From Celoporthe dispersa (taxonomy: Eukaryota; Ascomycota; Sordariomycetes; Diaporthales; Cryphonectriaceae), in contig WAID01000006.1 of NCBI GenBank assembly GCA_016584495.1, positions 682,001 to 746,000 of the forward strand: 64,000 bases of DNA, written 5' to 3'. The notes under the pieces were generated by a model. That model searched no databases, was not told where the DNA came from, and saw nothing but the letters and a program-made list of their open reading frames with translations. Below, in pieces: positions 35,719 to 48,467 of the stretch; position 1 is the stretch's first letter, and every line of letters begins with the position of its first letter. The translations under genes were made by a program, and so were the position numbers.

Positions 35719-38595
35719 ATGCTTTTCAAGAACGCATTATGGGGCGTTTGCCTCCTAAGTACTACGGCGGTTTCAGCCCTACGTTATCCAAATCCATACT
35801 CGCTGCTGGCTAGGGATAATGTCACCACAAGTTCCACAGGGGACAGTTCGGATTCGAATTCTACCCAGGGTGATTCTTCGTCCACTTCCAACTCTACCGT
35901 GGCGGAAGATGGAACAGTACCTAGCGATGTTGCCTATCTTTGCGGCCTGGGACCGCCTGGCAGTGAAAGTAAGATACCAGCGTCCGGCTCCTATAATTCC
36001 AATAACATTACTTACATCTGAGACAGCCGTCAGTTTGGTTTCTGCCCCAACGGCAGCAGAATGCTCCGATTGCATCACGGCGTCCGGTGTCATCATCGGC
36101 ACCTCTGTTCCTACAACACTCGTTCCTTATAACCAGACCGGAGTTGATACTGCTTCTGCTACCGGCAGTGCTGCCAACAAGAGAGCGGAGCTGGCACATG
36201 TGCCTCGCGCGACACTTCTAAGTCGTGCTCCAGAAGTCGAACCCCTCGCGGATCCAACCTCGGGTCAACAAGAAGCTTTCATGGAAACCATATGGGGGAG
36301 TAGCGGCGTCGTGGACATTGGAATCTCCCCAGATGATGACCAGGTCAAAGACTGGAAGATTCCCCTCACAATAGACGGCAAGACTGTGCAGACACCCATC
36401 GGGGTGACTGGCATTTGGACACCATGGCCTGACAAGGCGACCAACTACAGAATGGTTGGTATGTATGGTTGCACGGGTGTCATTATCGTGGTATGCTCCA
36501 TTGTCTTGACTATCTCTTCATATCTTTACTAAGTGAAGAGCAGGGAAACACGGGCTTTTGGGCTGGCCATTGGTGGGAGTCTTCTAAGCTCACGAACGTC
36601 AATGGGGCCAGCTCATTCAATTACCGTTACGGCACCGGGGAGAATGATGTCGTAACAAGGTCTCTTGCGGATTTCAAAACAATCGCTATCGACATTCTCG
36701 GAGCGGCGGCGCCATCTGAGGCCGTGTCTTTCGAGAGTCTACTTGATATGCAAAATCTCCGTGGAGATCCATTTAGCAGGGACAATGGCGGCGGAAGCAT
36801 CTACATCTTAACCAAGGCTGCAGGGTAAGTCGTCTTGCTACATCGGGCGTGCTTGGATCAATGCCTCAAGCTGATTTTCTGCAAACTAGTCCATCGGCAG
36901 CTCAACAGAAGAGGTCCATGTACGCCCAGCAGATCCAGGCTCTTCAGACAGCTATCCAGAAGTACGTCCGGCCGAACAAAGTCACAACCCGTCAATACAT
37001 CGGCAATACAAAATTGTTTACCCAAGTCGAGGGTGGTGAAGATGGTGATAAACGTTCGCCTGCTGGGGTGCCCCTCTTCCTGAACGGTGTTTCCATCCTC
37101 CAGTACAGTCCTTACGCTGGGACCGACAAGAATGGCTGCCCTGAAGCGCGGGCCAGGATCTGGGAGGAATTAAACACCACTCCAGCTGTCGACAGATCTT
37201 GGCCTGCCAGCGTTGGAGGGTCGAGCAAACGAGATGCAGCCTGTAAGTGGACGGGCCAATATTGACTACTATTTTTTTTTTTAAAGAAAAGAAAAGAGGA
37301 AACGAAAACTAACGCTGAACCAAGGTGCTCTTCCCTCATCGACCTCTACAGCCACCCCGAGCCAGCTCCCTTGCTACCCCTACGCAGACCCCGATAACGA
37401 CGTAAAGGGAGGCTGTATGTGCAGCAACGGAGTCATAGTCTCAGCAGTGACCACTACCAGCTCGGGAGTATTGGACCTTTGTCCCTGGACAACCCTCCCT
37501 CCCCAAGCTCTGACAACGGCGAAACCCACCAAGAACACCCTGCAGTACCAGTACACCTACACAGACCTGTCGTCAAAGGTCATCGAATGTGAGACATTCT
37601 CTACACAGGACTATGCAGGCTATCCGGTCTCTTTCTGTAAGTTGACGCTCTCTCTCTCTCTTTTCTGGGCCAGGAGTCCAGTACCTGCAAAAAAAACCAA
37701 AAAAAAAAAAACCAACGCATCGCTGACTTGATGGTTACACCCTTGACTCCTAGGCGCTGGCTCTTCTGCGGTACTCTACGAGCCCCCCGTGGCCAGCATG
37801 GAGCTCGGGTCCTCCAAGGTCAACGTCGCCTCCATGACGGGAGAAACCCTCTTCACCAGCGTCTCCAACGCCGTCATGAGCTTATGCCCAACGCCGACCT
37901 CCGAGGGCGTCTGGACAAGCTGCCAGACAGGCACGGTCACGGTCGGAAAGGCGGACTTCATCGAGAACGGCGAGCCGCAGGAGGGCGATGTCACCTTGCA
38001 CCTGACAGATACGCAGTACAACTCCTCAGACTTCCTCAACCTCTTCGTCAACATGCTGGCCGGCGCCGCCAACGCGAGCGCCTCAGGGACGAACTGCGAC
38101 CTGCAGAAATGGGATTACACCACGGAGTCCAAGCGAGGCATCGCCGGCCGGATGGACATCCCGCTGCCTATACCAATCGTACACGAGGGCAACGGCACGT
38201 TCTGCAACATCAACAGCTTCTTCGACACGCAGTTCTACAACGGCGTCCAGGAGACTGCCCTGATGTGGTTCGAGGCCGAGTTCGGCTTCGAGCTCGGAGA
38301 AATGGGGAACTTCGACTGTGCCACCAGCGTCGACCTGGTCGGCGACGTGCTCGGCGCCATCTTCGACGCAGTCTTTCCCGAGTTCGCTTGGCTGATCGAC
38401 GCGGGGATCGAGCTCGGGGAGCTGGCCTGTGAGGCGGCAGAGACGTTCAACCCGACGAAATCGAGGCGGGAGATCGAGGCTGATATAGCGAGTGCGAAAC
38501 TGGCCAGGGCGTGGGCAAAGGAGATGAAGAAAGATAGAAAGCTGCCGATGCCGGAGCACAGGAAGAGGGAGTTGGGATTGATCAAGTCAGATTAA
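35719..38595 (+). CDS. Large secreted protein of unknown function, six exons
   Basis: Exons 35719-35968, 36027-36490, 36541-36824, 36890-37242, 37325-37636, 37754-38595 (introns 58, 50, 65, 82, 117 nt) give 834 residues with no frame break. It begins with a signal peptide (MLFKNALWGVCLLSTTAVSA), then a Ser/Thr-rich, N-glycosylated region. A module around YRMVGMYGCTGVIIV and FWAGHWWESS spans exons 2-3, a Pro/Cys linker is in exon 5, and a Cys-containing C-terminal domain of about 280 residues follows. Dibasic Kex2-like KR sites lie near residues 135, 339, 386, 445 and 680. I do not recognise the family with confidence. From memory, similar modules occur in secreted fungal proteins near chitinase/LysM genes, but I cannot verify this. 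The exact acceptor of intron 2 (36541 or 36544) is uncertain. Confidence 0.75.
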
Positions 38596-39507
38596 GGCGT
38601 CGACGGTACTGGGAAGGTAGACCAAAAAAAAAAAAAACAAGCAGGATAAAGAATATATATACACATGCTAAGGTAATAGCACAGAGCCTCGCACCCCTTC
38701 CTTACCCTGCTTCTTCTTCTTCTCCCTAGCCATCGCCTTTTTCCATTCTTTTTTTCCACACACCATCTATACGGGCAGTGTATCTATACTAGATCCCATA
38801 TGTTTACCCTTGCTTGAGGTATGCTTACCCTCCTCTAGTGATATATGCATGCCAGGGTCCAAGGTCAGCACGGGCAAGACACAGCCCCCCCTCCGGAACT
38901 TTAGTATCGGTATCAGCTGACCAAGTTTGCTTGCCCAGAGTCCTACGTGCTGTACTCACTGAGCTGTCGTCTGTAGATCATTGCCCACCCTGGAGTCATA
39001 CTTGTGTACATAAGGCTTTATAGCAAAAAAAAAAAAAAAAATGGCAGGCCGGCAGCAGGTTACCCTTGTGCTTCCATCCATATGGAATCCTGTGCAGCTA
39101 TTACTATATGCAGGCTCTCTGCGCCCTTGCAGGGATCCTTGAGCAGTGAGATGTGCAGACGCAGCAGGCTAGGCACTGAATAGGTCATGTGTGCAGTACT
39201 ATAGCAAGAGTAGGGGCAGCGCACCTGTAGCCGTCGAGAGAGGGTTGGTTGTCCGTGGTCTGTCTGTCTGTCATGCCATGCGCAAGCCTGCCGTTCAGTC
39301 TAGATAGATACCAGCCCTCTCTCTTCCCCAATTTTCTCGGTTTCCCCAGACACTTTCTGCACCAACATTTTCCTTTTTTTCCTCTCTCTCTCTCTACCCT
39401 CTATTTTCTGGCACCCATGCACGATACAGAATAACCCCGTCCGTTCAAGCCAAACTTTTCCTCACAGAGCAGGACAGACATCCAAAGTCAGCACGGACAG
39501 GAAGACC
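38596..39507. other. Intergenic, 3' of the secreted protein and leader of the DUF8032-like gene
   Basis: AT-rich near 38620-38680, an A17 run around 39025, then a pyrimidine-rich leader ending about 60 bases before 39508. No gene. Confidence 0.55.
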
Positions 39508-39977
39508 ATGGTTCTCATCCGCCATCCCGGAGCCCCCGCCGGCCCGGAATCCCCCCCAGAGTCCTCAAGCTCGCCATCTCCTCCCCCGCGTCAGCAGACG
39601 ACCTTCCCATGCCCTGGATAGAGTTCGAACACCCCTCCGCCTCCTCCTCCCCTCACCCTCCTCACGAAGACGACAACACCACTACTGCTGCTGCCACCAG
39701 CGGAGCAGCTCTATTCTATACTATCCGCTGCGACGTCTCAACCATCGACACGACCACCCTCTCCACCGAGTTCAAGCAGACGAACGCCCTGTACCCGATG
39801 GGAGGGACACCGGTGACGGCGAGGACAAAGAGGGAAGAGGAGCGCAACGAGGTCGCCTGGGCACTGGCAGTGCTGAACCCAATCCTGCAGCGCCCAGAGC
39901 CTGGCAAGCTTGACCTGCTGCATCGCGCGGTCGAGTACTGGGTGATCGCTAGGGAGTGCATGAAGGCGAGTATGTGA
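39508..39977 (+). CDS. Small DUF8032-like protein
   Basis: Contains a diverged copy of a domain found in larger fungal regulators: PWIEFEH, a core CDVSTIDTTTLSTEFKQTNA, and EVAWALAVLNPILQ followed by LLHRAVEYW. The family assignment is from memory of that pattern (EFK-x-NCLYP, WALA-x-LNP, RAVDSW). The C-terminal basic tail of longer members is missing. Starting at 39508 requires one missing base, best placed in the C5 run at 39583-39587, giving 156 residues. Otherwise translation would start at 39609 with MPWIEFEH. Function unknown. Confidence 0.55.
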
Positions 39978-40594
39978 GCAAAAGACCGGAGGTGATACAT
40001 CAACAGGCAACAAGAATTATTCTCGGATTCATATCTGATAAGCCAACGTGGTCTCTCGCGCCCTCGTCGTTCATACCGGATACCAGGATGCCAGAATCCC
40101 CCAAGGTGAAGACAACAAGACAGAGGTCTTGTTGTTCTTTGTGCTCCCAACAAGATGCTCACTAGTGCCAGTGCCAGTGCCATTGCCATGAATGCTATGC
40201 TGCAGAAGTCAGAAGAAGCAGAAAAGATAAAAAAAAAATAAAAGGACGAGCTGAGCCGCAACCGAACCCGTTGTCAGTTTGTCCCTCAGTGGTGCACTGG
40301 GGAGGAACCAAGGCACGAACCGCTCTCCCATTTGCTCCCTTGAACCCCTCATTTCCCTCTTTTTCTCTTCTCGTGCAGATGTGAGCCACTTGGTCGACGG
40401 TATTATCTGTTCCTATTGCGCGGTATATCTCTATCGCATTGCAACCACTTGGTCCCAGATACCGCCATCATATCCTTTTTCTCTTTTTCATACAATTTGT
40501 ACAGTTCCTCGCGGATCCTCCCTGATTATCACTACTACTACTACTACTACTACTTCTTCTTCCTCATATCCTGGGATGAGGAAAGTTTTCTGCC
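39978..40594. other. Convergent intergenic region before NUP2 3' end
   Basis: AT-richer, with an A8 run near 40230 and an ACT trinucleotide repeat at 40531-40553. No gene. Confidence 0.6.
40531..40553. repeat. (ACT)n microsatellite
   Basis: About eight ACT units 40 bases downstream of the NUP2 stop codon, outside coding sequence. Confidence 0.85.
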
Positions 40595-43500
40595 TCATTT
40601 GTTGGCATCCTTGTTCTCCTCCAGCACCGTAGCGAGTTTGACGGCGAATTCGTTGTTCCTGACCTGGATCATCCACGTCTCCAGGCCCTTGCCGTCATCT
40701 TTGGCCGTCGTGACCTTGATCCACTTGGCGCCCGGGTCGACCTTGTAGGAGAAGTTCGGCAGCACAAGCTTGTTCATGGCCACCCTGCCGCTGGGCTCGG
40801 TGCGCAGCAGGATGCGCACCGCACCCGTGGACTTGTGCTTGAGCACGCGGAGGGGGCCGAGGCCCTCGGGCTGCCAGGGGTTGCCCTTCTTCTTGTTGTC
40901 TTCGTCGTCATCGGGCTTCGGCGGAACGTGCCGCAGGGCCTTGGCTCGCACTTCATGGACGACCTCTTCGTCCTCCTCGCCAGGCCCCCCGTCGGTTAGA
41001 GAAACTTGGTGGTCCTGTGTTGTATCGTCCTCGTCAGCCGCTGCTCCGTTCCCGCCATCTTGCTTCTTGGCTTCTGGCTCGGGGGTGCCAGCTGCCGGCG
41101 TCGTAGCTAAGCTAGACGCTCCGCCAAACAAAGGGGTATCTTTACATGACGTTAATTATGAACATCATAAAATCAACGCACTGTCAAGAAATCACGCAGA
41201 CGAAGGAAATGCTACTTACTCGTGCCGGTGGAGCTCCCAGCAGGCGGGACCGCAAGTTGGCTGGCGAAGATCCCCTGGGCTGCGTTCGCGGGCTGGCCGG
41301 AGAAGAGGCCGGACGGGGCGGGCTGTGACGGCTGCTGTGACGCGCCGCCAAAGTTGAACATGGACGAGCCGCCGTTCGTGGCCCCTCCACCGAACAGGCC
41401 ATTGGGCGGCGCAGAAGATTCGCCCGCGGGCTGCGATCCAGCACCAAAGCTGAAGGTCGAAGAAGGAGCTGCTGGAGTAGTGCTTCCGAACTGGAATGGC
41501 GCAGAGCCTGATGCGTTCGTTGAGGCACCGAAGTCGAATGACGGGGGCTGCGAGGCACCAGCGCCATTCGCGAAGGGGTTGTTGAACGAGTCCCCGCCGC
41601 CGCCAGCGTTGAATGTGAAGGAACCTGTAGAGACCACAGGCGCTGCAGCAGCGCTACCAAAGGAGAAGGTCGAGGGTTGGTTGATATTGGACGAGCTGTC
41701 CTTGGGCGCGCCAAAGAGGGTGCTCGCTGGAGGGTTGGCAGTGGGAGCGGGTGGCTGAGAGCCGAACGTGAACCCAGTGCTGGGGGTAGAAAAGAGGCTG
41801 GGCTGCGTCTTCGCCGGCTCGGCCTGGGCTGGCTTGGCGCTTCCAAACAGAGACGTCGGGGCAGGCGCAGGAGTAGGAGCAGCTGAAGGAGCGGCAGCCG
41901 GAGCAGCACCAAAGGTATACTTCTTGTCTCCCGCGGCAGGGGCACCGAAGACAGAGGCTGCGTCTGTGGCTCCTTTGGCAGCGGCGGCAGTCTTGGGTGG
42001 CAATTTCTCAGCAGGTGTCGGGGCATTCCCACCAAATGTGTATTTCTTGGCCGGTTGCTTGTCGGCGGCATCGGGCTCCGGCTTTCTCTTCTTGGCAGTT
42101 GATTCTTCCTTTTGCTCCGTCGTGCTCGGGGCACCAAATAATGCCGGGGCTGCAGATGACTTCTCGCCGTTCGTCGTGGCGAACAATGAACCGGCCGGTT
42201 TGTCACTGGGGTTGCCGAAGAGAGAGGCGCCTTGAGGCTGCGTGCCGGGAGCTGAAGCGTTTAAGCCAGAGAAGAGAGACTTGGACTGGCCCTGGGTGGC
42301 GGAAGCCTCGGCAGGCTTGCCGAACGGTGTAGTCGAGCTGACATCTTGCGTCTTTGACCCGAAGAGACTGGGCGTAGAAGGCGCTGCAGCGGAGCCAGAA
42401 GTTTTCGGCTCCTCAGGCTTTCCAAACAGAGGTGCCTTAGGCGCGTTGCCGAAGAGCCCGGCGCTCGTCTCCGATGGCTTGCCGGCCTGACCGAATGATG
42501 ATGGCGCGGCCGGCTTGGGCGTCTCGCTCGCAAAGTCCTGAACCTGGGTGCCCGAGGACCCAGTAGCACTGGGCTTAGGCGTCATCGCAGACCCGAACTT
42601 GAGTGCGGACGTGTTGTCCGGCTTGGGGAAGAGAGAGCTCGGCTGTGCGGTCGACATCCCAAATAAAGGCGTACTCGTCGAAGCAGGCTCGGCACCGAAC
42701 TTGATGGGTGTGTTGGGGTTCCACGTATTGTTTTGGGGCTTGCTCTGCTTCGGCGGGCTGGCGGGCCGCTTCTCAGGGGACTTGGCAGCCTCTACCTGAG
42801 GTGCCTTGGTGGCGCGATCCATGGTGCTCGATTCCTGGCCAAAGAGATTGCCGTTCCCAGAGACACTGCCAAACGCAGCACTGGGCTTGCTATTGAAGAG
42901 CGAAGGCGCGCTCCCAAAAGTGGGAGCAGCACCGGCAGGCTTCTCCTCGGGGGTGGGACTTCCTCCACGTCGTCATCAGACGCGCCCTCGCCCTCGCCCT
43001 CGCCATCGGCGTCGCTCTCGTCCTCGTCGTCACTACCCGCCGGGGTATTCTGCTCGGAGAGATGACCAAAAATGTTACCGCCGGGGGCCAGAGACTTTGA
43101 GCCGCCGCTAAGGACAGATCCAGAGGGCTGGCCGAAGAGGCTGGACTGAGATTTGCTGGCTGCGGTGTCTGCCTTTGAGGAGGGCTGCTTCGGTGGGCTG
43201 GCCGCGCGCTTGGCCGGGGTGTTGTTGGCAACCTCCTCGAACAGCGACAGGGTCGCAGATGGCTTCGATTTCTGGAGTTTGCTGGGATGGTTCTCGTCCT
43301 GGTCCATCTGCTCGGAGCCGCGCTTCGTCTTTTTTCGCAAAGGGCGTAGCACCCGCGTTAGAGGCTGGCGCTGCAGACTCGGCCAGGGGCTCTCGCTCTG
43401 TCTGTCGGCGCTTGGGCTGAGACGAGACGGTGTCCTTGGTCAGGTCATCATCGGCTCGTCTCTTCACGGAAGCGCGGAAGCTACCCTGACCGCCATTCGA

Positions 43501-44378
43501 CCTCGGGGCCGGGTCATCGTCCATCTCCTCGTCCTCATCTGGCACGTTGTTCTCCTGCTTCCACTTCTTCAGCACCTCTCGGGAGGCGGGCACAGTCTTG
43601 AACTCGTAGAGGCCGTATCGCAGCATGATTAAGCTCCGGCTCTTCTCGTACTCCTTGGCGAAGTTCATGATGTTCACCCTCCAGTCTTTCTTGGAAAAGA
43701 TCTCGTTCGCGGCATACTTGAGTCTGCGCAGGTCGAGGATGCAGAGGAACTGGCGCCGCTGAAGGTCGTCCAGCTCGGATGGGACCAGATGAGCCAGATA
43801 CTCATCGGCATATATCGAGCCGACCCTGTTTGGGTTCTCCGGCACCTGCTTGGCGAGCTCTTCGCCATCGAGCTCGGGAGGGGGCGAGGCGATCCTCATC
43901 GGGAAGAGGTTGGTAGCGGCGGTCTTGGACATGCTTCGACCGCTTATGTCGGCAGATGTACCTCGAAATGACCGGCCGGGAGTGGCCTTGGGGAAATTCT
44001 CGCGCAGCGTGTTGGGAGGCACGCGAGGCGAGAAGGTAAATCTGGAGCTGTTCATGTTTGTGGTGCCGGCTCTGAAGGAGGAGCTCGCAAAGATCCTGCC
44101 GGGCGTGTTCGTGGGCACATCGGAGAAGGACTTTGTAGTGTTGGTGCCCCCCCTCTAGGCGGGTTTTGGGTTCGGTTGAAGAGCTTCCTTCCGGCCATGA
44201 CCGAGGCACCAGCCTGCTTGGCGTTGCCAGCAGGGCCGGTGGTTCTCCAGCTACCCATGGGCCTTGGAGGAGTGTGCCCTATATCTCCAGTAGCAGAGTA
44301 GGTGGAAGCAGCCAGACCAAATGACCGGTTGACATTGTAGCCAGGACGGGCCTGTGCGCGCTGCCGCGAGGGCTCCAT
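40595..44378 (-). CDS. NUP2: Nucleoporin NUP2/Nup61-type, FG repeats and Ran-binding domain
   Basis: Mobile nuclear-basket nucleoporin acting in importin recycling and chromatin contact. The N-terminus starts MEPSRQRAQARPGYNV, followed by a folded region with YADEYLAHLVPSELDDLQRR. Next come dozens of FG, FxFG and LFG repeats, a nuclear-localisation-like KKRKPEPD, then one intron (41219-41140, GTAAGT) and a C-terminal RanBP1 domain (GPLRVLKHKSTGAVRILLR, near 1130). Three frame breaks sit in homopolymers: G8 shortened to G7 (44147-44153), A5 lengthened to A6 (43330-43335) and C6 shortened to C5 (42949-42953). With these undone the coding length is 3705 nt, 1234 residues. Apparently separate frames in this span are one gene. 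Confidence 0.92.
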
Positions 44379-45611
44379 GATGAGAAAGGGCGCGCGTCGA
44401 TCTAGCCCCAAGGGATGATGGTTCGGTTCGACGCCGTTGTAAGAGGTGGTAATGGTACCGCAGGTTGGAGACGGGTCGCGGGCAGCGGCTCGAGGTCGCG
44501 AGACGGCGCGTCACGGCAGAACAGCGCGGGGGAGTCGCTCGGGTCGGGGTGAGACGAAGCCACGCGGTCGGCTTTCAGAAAGAGAAAGAGAGAAAGGGAG
44601 AGCGGGAGAGAGAGACGTGGATACTGAAAAGTCGATTCTCTCTCTCAGGAGGCTCGAGGTTGGAGAGGTTGGAGGTTGAAAAGAAAAGAAAAGAGAAAGA
44701 AAAAAAAAAGCCGGCGCCAACAAGCTTTCTCCTTTGGTGAAGGATAAACAAAGACGGCAGCGCGTTGCGATTCAACCAACGATGACAGCCAGGAAAGGCC
44801 TCATCAAGAAAGGAAGAGAAACACGCGTCGCAAGTGCAGTCGATGCGGAGGAAATGGGGAGGGGAGGAGGGAAAATCTTTCCAGCCACGGAGGGTATGTG
44901 GATGGACGGCGTGTGGTCGACCGGGTCGGTGAGTTGCGATGCGATGCGGGAGGGATCTGCTCGCCCTGGATCGCGCGACGCAGCAAGAAGTCGAGTAGAG
45001 AAAAAAAAAAAAAAAATCCTGGGCTGGCTGACTTTGGGTGGGCTGGCTGGCTTTGGATTTAGAGAGGGAGGCGGGCAATGAGGTGCTGGGTAGGGGCTGG
45101 GGGCTAGGGGCAAAAGCAGCGAGCCCACTGACAGGCTGGAAGCGGCGACGGTGAAGCTGGAGACCCGCTTTTTACTGGCAGGTGGTGCAATGGCCACATG
45201 CTGTGACCCTGCCGGCTCACTGGGCAGCAGCACAGTGCTAGAGTGCATGCTGTACTTGGGCCAAGGCTCCGCAGCTGATGCACAGCTGGCAACCAGCTGA
45301 CAGCCCAGGCGGGTCAGGATCTCAACAAGCATAAACTTCCCCAGGGTCGATCGGTGTTCCTCGTACTAAAGACAATCTTATTTTTGTAGATGGATAAATT
45401 TGGGTAAGAGCCGGTGCTGTAATGTACACCAATACTGGTCAAACACAAAAAGAAGGAGTATAGATATAAAGAGCGCGCGTTAACACCAGCATCTAAAGTC
45501 AACACCTGCAGGGCCCAACCGAAGTGATCCCTCCTCAGCTCAGCCAAAGTCCCACGGCCGGCCGTACCAGTCTGTCCACCTCCCGTCATAACGCATCCCA
45601 AACCGCATCCT
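44379..45611. other. NUP2 upstream region and SCP2 3' side
   Basis: Purine-rich leader of NUP2 near 44460-44720, an A16 run near 45001, and no credible gene. Confidence 0.55.
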
Positions 45612-46142
45612 CTACAGCTTGGCCTTGGTCTGCGCCTGCTTGAGGATAGGGTCGAGCTTGGTGGCCTTCATCACGTTGCCCTTGATCTTAAGCTTGCCAG
45701 ACATGAATAACCTCTGGGCATTGCCCTTTCCGGAGACGAGGCTGGCGAAGTCGGCCTCGGAGAGGGAGAGGGTGACTGTGGGAACAGGACCATGTCAGCT
45801 TGGGTGTGAATCCCTCCCTACTACGGCCACCAGGGGGGGTGCATACCATCAGGCTTGTCTCCGGTGCCCTTGGCGACCTTGCCTTCGTTCTTGAGGTCGA
45901 TGTGCCAGCTGTCCGTCTCCCCGGCTGCGTTCTTGATCGTGAAGGCGAAGATGCCCTTGCCCATGTCCATCGCCTGCTTCTTGTCGGCCTCGTTGGACTG
46001 CAGCGTCTGGTTCATGGTCTCGAAGAAGGCCGAGGCGGGGAACTTGTCTGTCCGGTTGGTGCAAATTAGCCATAGCCAGAGTGGTCACCACGAGCATCCC
46101 TCTTGGGGGGCAACGCGGGCACGTACCGTTCTTCAGCGACAT
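45612..46142 (-). CDS. Peroxisomal SCP2-domain sterol carrier protein
   Basis: Small lipid-transfer protein of the SCP2 fold, like yeast Pox18, linked to peroxisomal fatty-acid metabolism. Exons 46142-46127, 46047-45847, 45775-45612 (introns 79 and 71 nt), 126 residues, no frame break. The core reads IFAFTIKNAAGETDSWHIDL and VTLSLSEADFASLVSGKGNA. The protein ends in AKL, a canonical type 1 peroxisomal targeting signal. The five-residue first exon (MSLKN) is typical of this gene in filamentous fungi. Confidence 0.95.
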
Positions 46143-46888
46143 CTTAGCGGTTCTCTTGATGAGGATGATGGCGGTAAGGATGGGTGATGACTTGTATGGT
46201 CGGTTGGAGCAAGAGCAATAGCAAGTTGGAAAGAGGAGGAATGCAGTGGTAATAAGATCAGCAGAAGAAGGGCTTATGGGTTCTGGGAGAGATGGGTTGA
46301 AGAGAGAGTCGGGAAACCGTAAGATGGACCGGGAGAGGACAGCGCTGTCTGGGTTATGACCGCATCCTACGCCGGAAGTTCACAGCTACAGCGCCAACAT
46401 GTGAATGTTCCCTCCAGACGCGGGCACTAGGTGCCGAGGTCCTGGGCCCATGTGCTCGAGCTGCTCATCCTGGTTTAGCCCCCCCCCCGGGCGGCCCTTG
46501 TATCCCCTGTAGCCCACTGTAGCCCCTGCCCCTGCCCTTGCACTTCAGCAGTCCTTCTTCAGTGGAGACGAAACACTGAGTCTCTAGCATTTCGGCCAAT
46601 ACTTCAAACGGAGGGACTGGCTTTGCATCACCAGCCCTTTTCTTCTGAAACCAGTCCTGATGGCCAACCGGGAATGCAGAGACGCTTCCAGATATGCACG
46701 TCAAATTCTGAGGAGCCTAGCAACCAGGTCAAATCCAGTTGATGGTCGGGGAGTCGAAAAACCGAGGACAACAAAGTCCACAGCGCCGCCTCCTTGGACC
46801 ACCCTCCTTTCTTGCATATTTCTGCCGTTTCTAGTCGTATTGTTCCAATTTTGATGGGGTGCTCGAGGTAGATGTTGTCACAAGATCT
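46143..46888. other. SCP2 upstream region and SAT4-like 3' side
   Basis: Nothing coding recognised; it holds the SCP2 promoter. Confidence 0.55.
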
Positions 46889-48467
46889 TCACCTGTGATA
46901 CTCTACCGAGGCTAGCTCACTCCTGCCGCCAGGACGACCAAGCACCGGCGAGTCACCTTGAAGCTCCCTCCTCCCGCTCCACATGGCACTTGTGAACTCG
47001 GGGCTCGATGACCCGTATAACTCTGGAAGTCGCTCTGCAGGGCCAGCCTCCACCGGGACCCTCTGGCAGCCATAGTCCTGGCTCGCCCTGAACACGCTTG
47101 AGCCGACCGCCTGGGCATTGAAGCTCGACTTCATCGCCTCTGCTCCTGGAACCGGGCTGCGGCTGGTGGATAGTGTCTTGACCCTCCGCGCGACGGGCAA
47201 CATCACTACAAGGCAGCCGCCGAGGGTGGTGATGCTGATCTCGGCGATGGCCCAGATCCAGGACGATGCGACATTGACTGTGAAAGGTTTGGCGCCATCA
47301 GCAGAGGCACGGATGAGGCGTTGGAGGCAATCTTCCTTCCACTCCTTCACCACCAGACAGGCTTACCGATAGGATGAATGACAGACATCGACGGGAGGGT
47401 CACGTTGTTGAGCAGGCGGAAAATGCTGGCGATGACGGCTCTGGATGGTGTCAGGAGGTGGGTCTTGCTTGGTCGAGCCTGGGTAGTGGTGGTAATGATA
47501 TTGTGACCTTCTCGAGGCCGAGACCACACTCACAATATCCCAATCACAAATATGCTACACACAGCCACTTTGTGTCGAATGGGCAGGTGTAACTTATGAG
47601 TTTCTCTGGCGGGCAGCACCAAGATGAGGCTGTTGAGGACGACGTCGCCCGCTCCAGTCCCCACAGAGAGTGAAGTCCAGCTCAAGCACTGCCCGCTCAT
47701 CGATGCATCCCATCGACTGGCAATGGGCTGACATGCAAACAGGGTCAGGAAGAACTTGACTAGACCCCAAGCCAGAACCAGCGCGGTAAGCACCGCTGTG
47801 GCGATCCTCATCTGGCGAGTCGGGAAGACACGGTAGTACGTGAGCAGGACGGACACCTTGACAAGAATCATGTTGACGGTGTAGACGAGGCTGGCGATGA
47901 AGGTATACTGTCAAGACAGAGCATGTATTTTGTCAATGGCGAGAACACTATGTGTACAGAGCCCGCCGGTCACATTAGGAGGCATAGACGAGGGTCATCT
48001 GACTTACCATCACGATGTTTGTGGAGGATGCAGAACCCCATGTTTCGATGTACTGCCCCAGATACAAGCTAACCACTGTGTTCAAGCAAAGAGTTCAGAT
48101 TCACAGCCGAGATGCTTCCAGGAGTATTGGGCCGGGGCGGGAGTGGAGGTATGCGGTACGCACCGTGAATAGCAATACCAGCGAAAACCCAACAAAAGGC
48201 CTGCTAAGTCGTTAGAACATGACCTCTTCTTGAGACACATTCGCAGGTCGTCATTCCAGAGCGCATCATTACCAGAGAAGTGATGGCTGTCCAGTCATCC
48301 CAGCCTAACTTGACATCCTCAAGGCGCCGGGCCCAGACCCGGAGGGCGACGGCCAGAGTCCCCACGACTGCCAATACTATCAGCCATGCGTAGATCCAAG
48401 TCTCGTCATTATAGTCCAGGTCGTCCAGATCTCTTGCGGACAATCTCGTCGAGGTGCTAGTCGCCAT
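46889..48467 (-). CDS. Multi-pass membrane protein, SAT4/Pth11-related rhodopsin-like fungal family
   Basis: Six exons: 48467-48273, 48200-48164, 48075-48008, 47907-47534, 47440-47367, 47277-46889, total 1137 nt (378 residues), no frame break. About seven hydrophobic segments are seen, with the family marks RRLEDVKLGWDDW after span 1, YYRVFPTRQMRIA after the Cys-bearing central spans, and FRLLNNVTLPSMSVIH near the end. The cytosolic tail has about 110 residues. The family (PF20684-type) includes Pth11-like receptors, but this member lacks a CFEM domain. Ligand and pathway unknown. It sits next to the PPxY membrane protein and the HET gene on the same strand. Confidence 0.85.

Noticed and set aside
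41222..42799. Plus-strand open frames opposite NUP2
   Set aside because: Mirror images of the FG-repeat codons, with Ala/Gly/Pro bias only.
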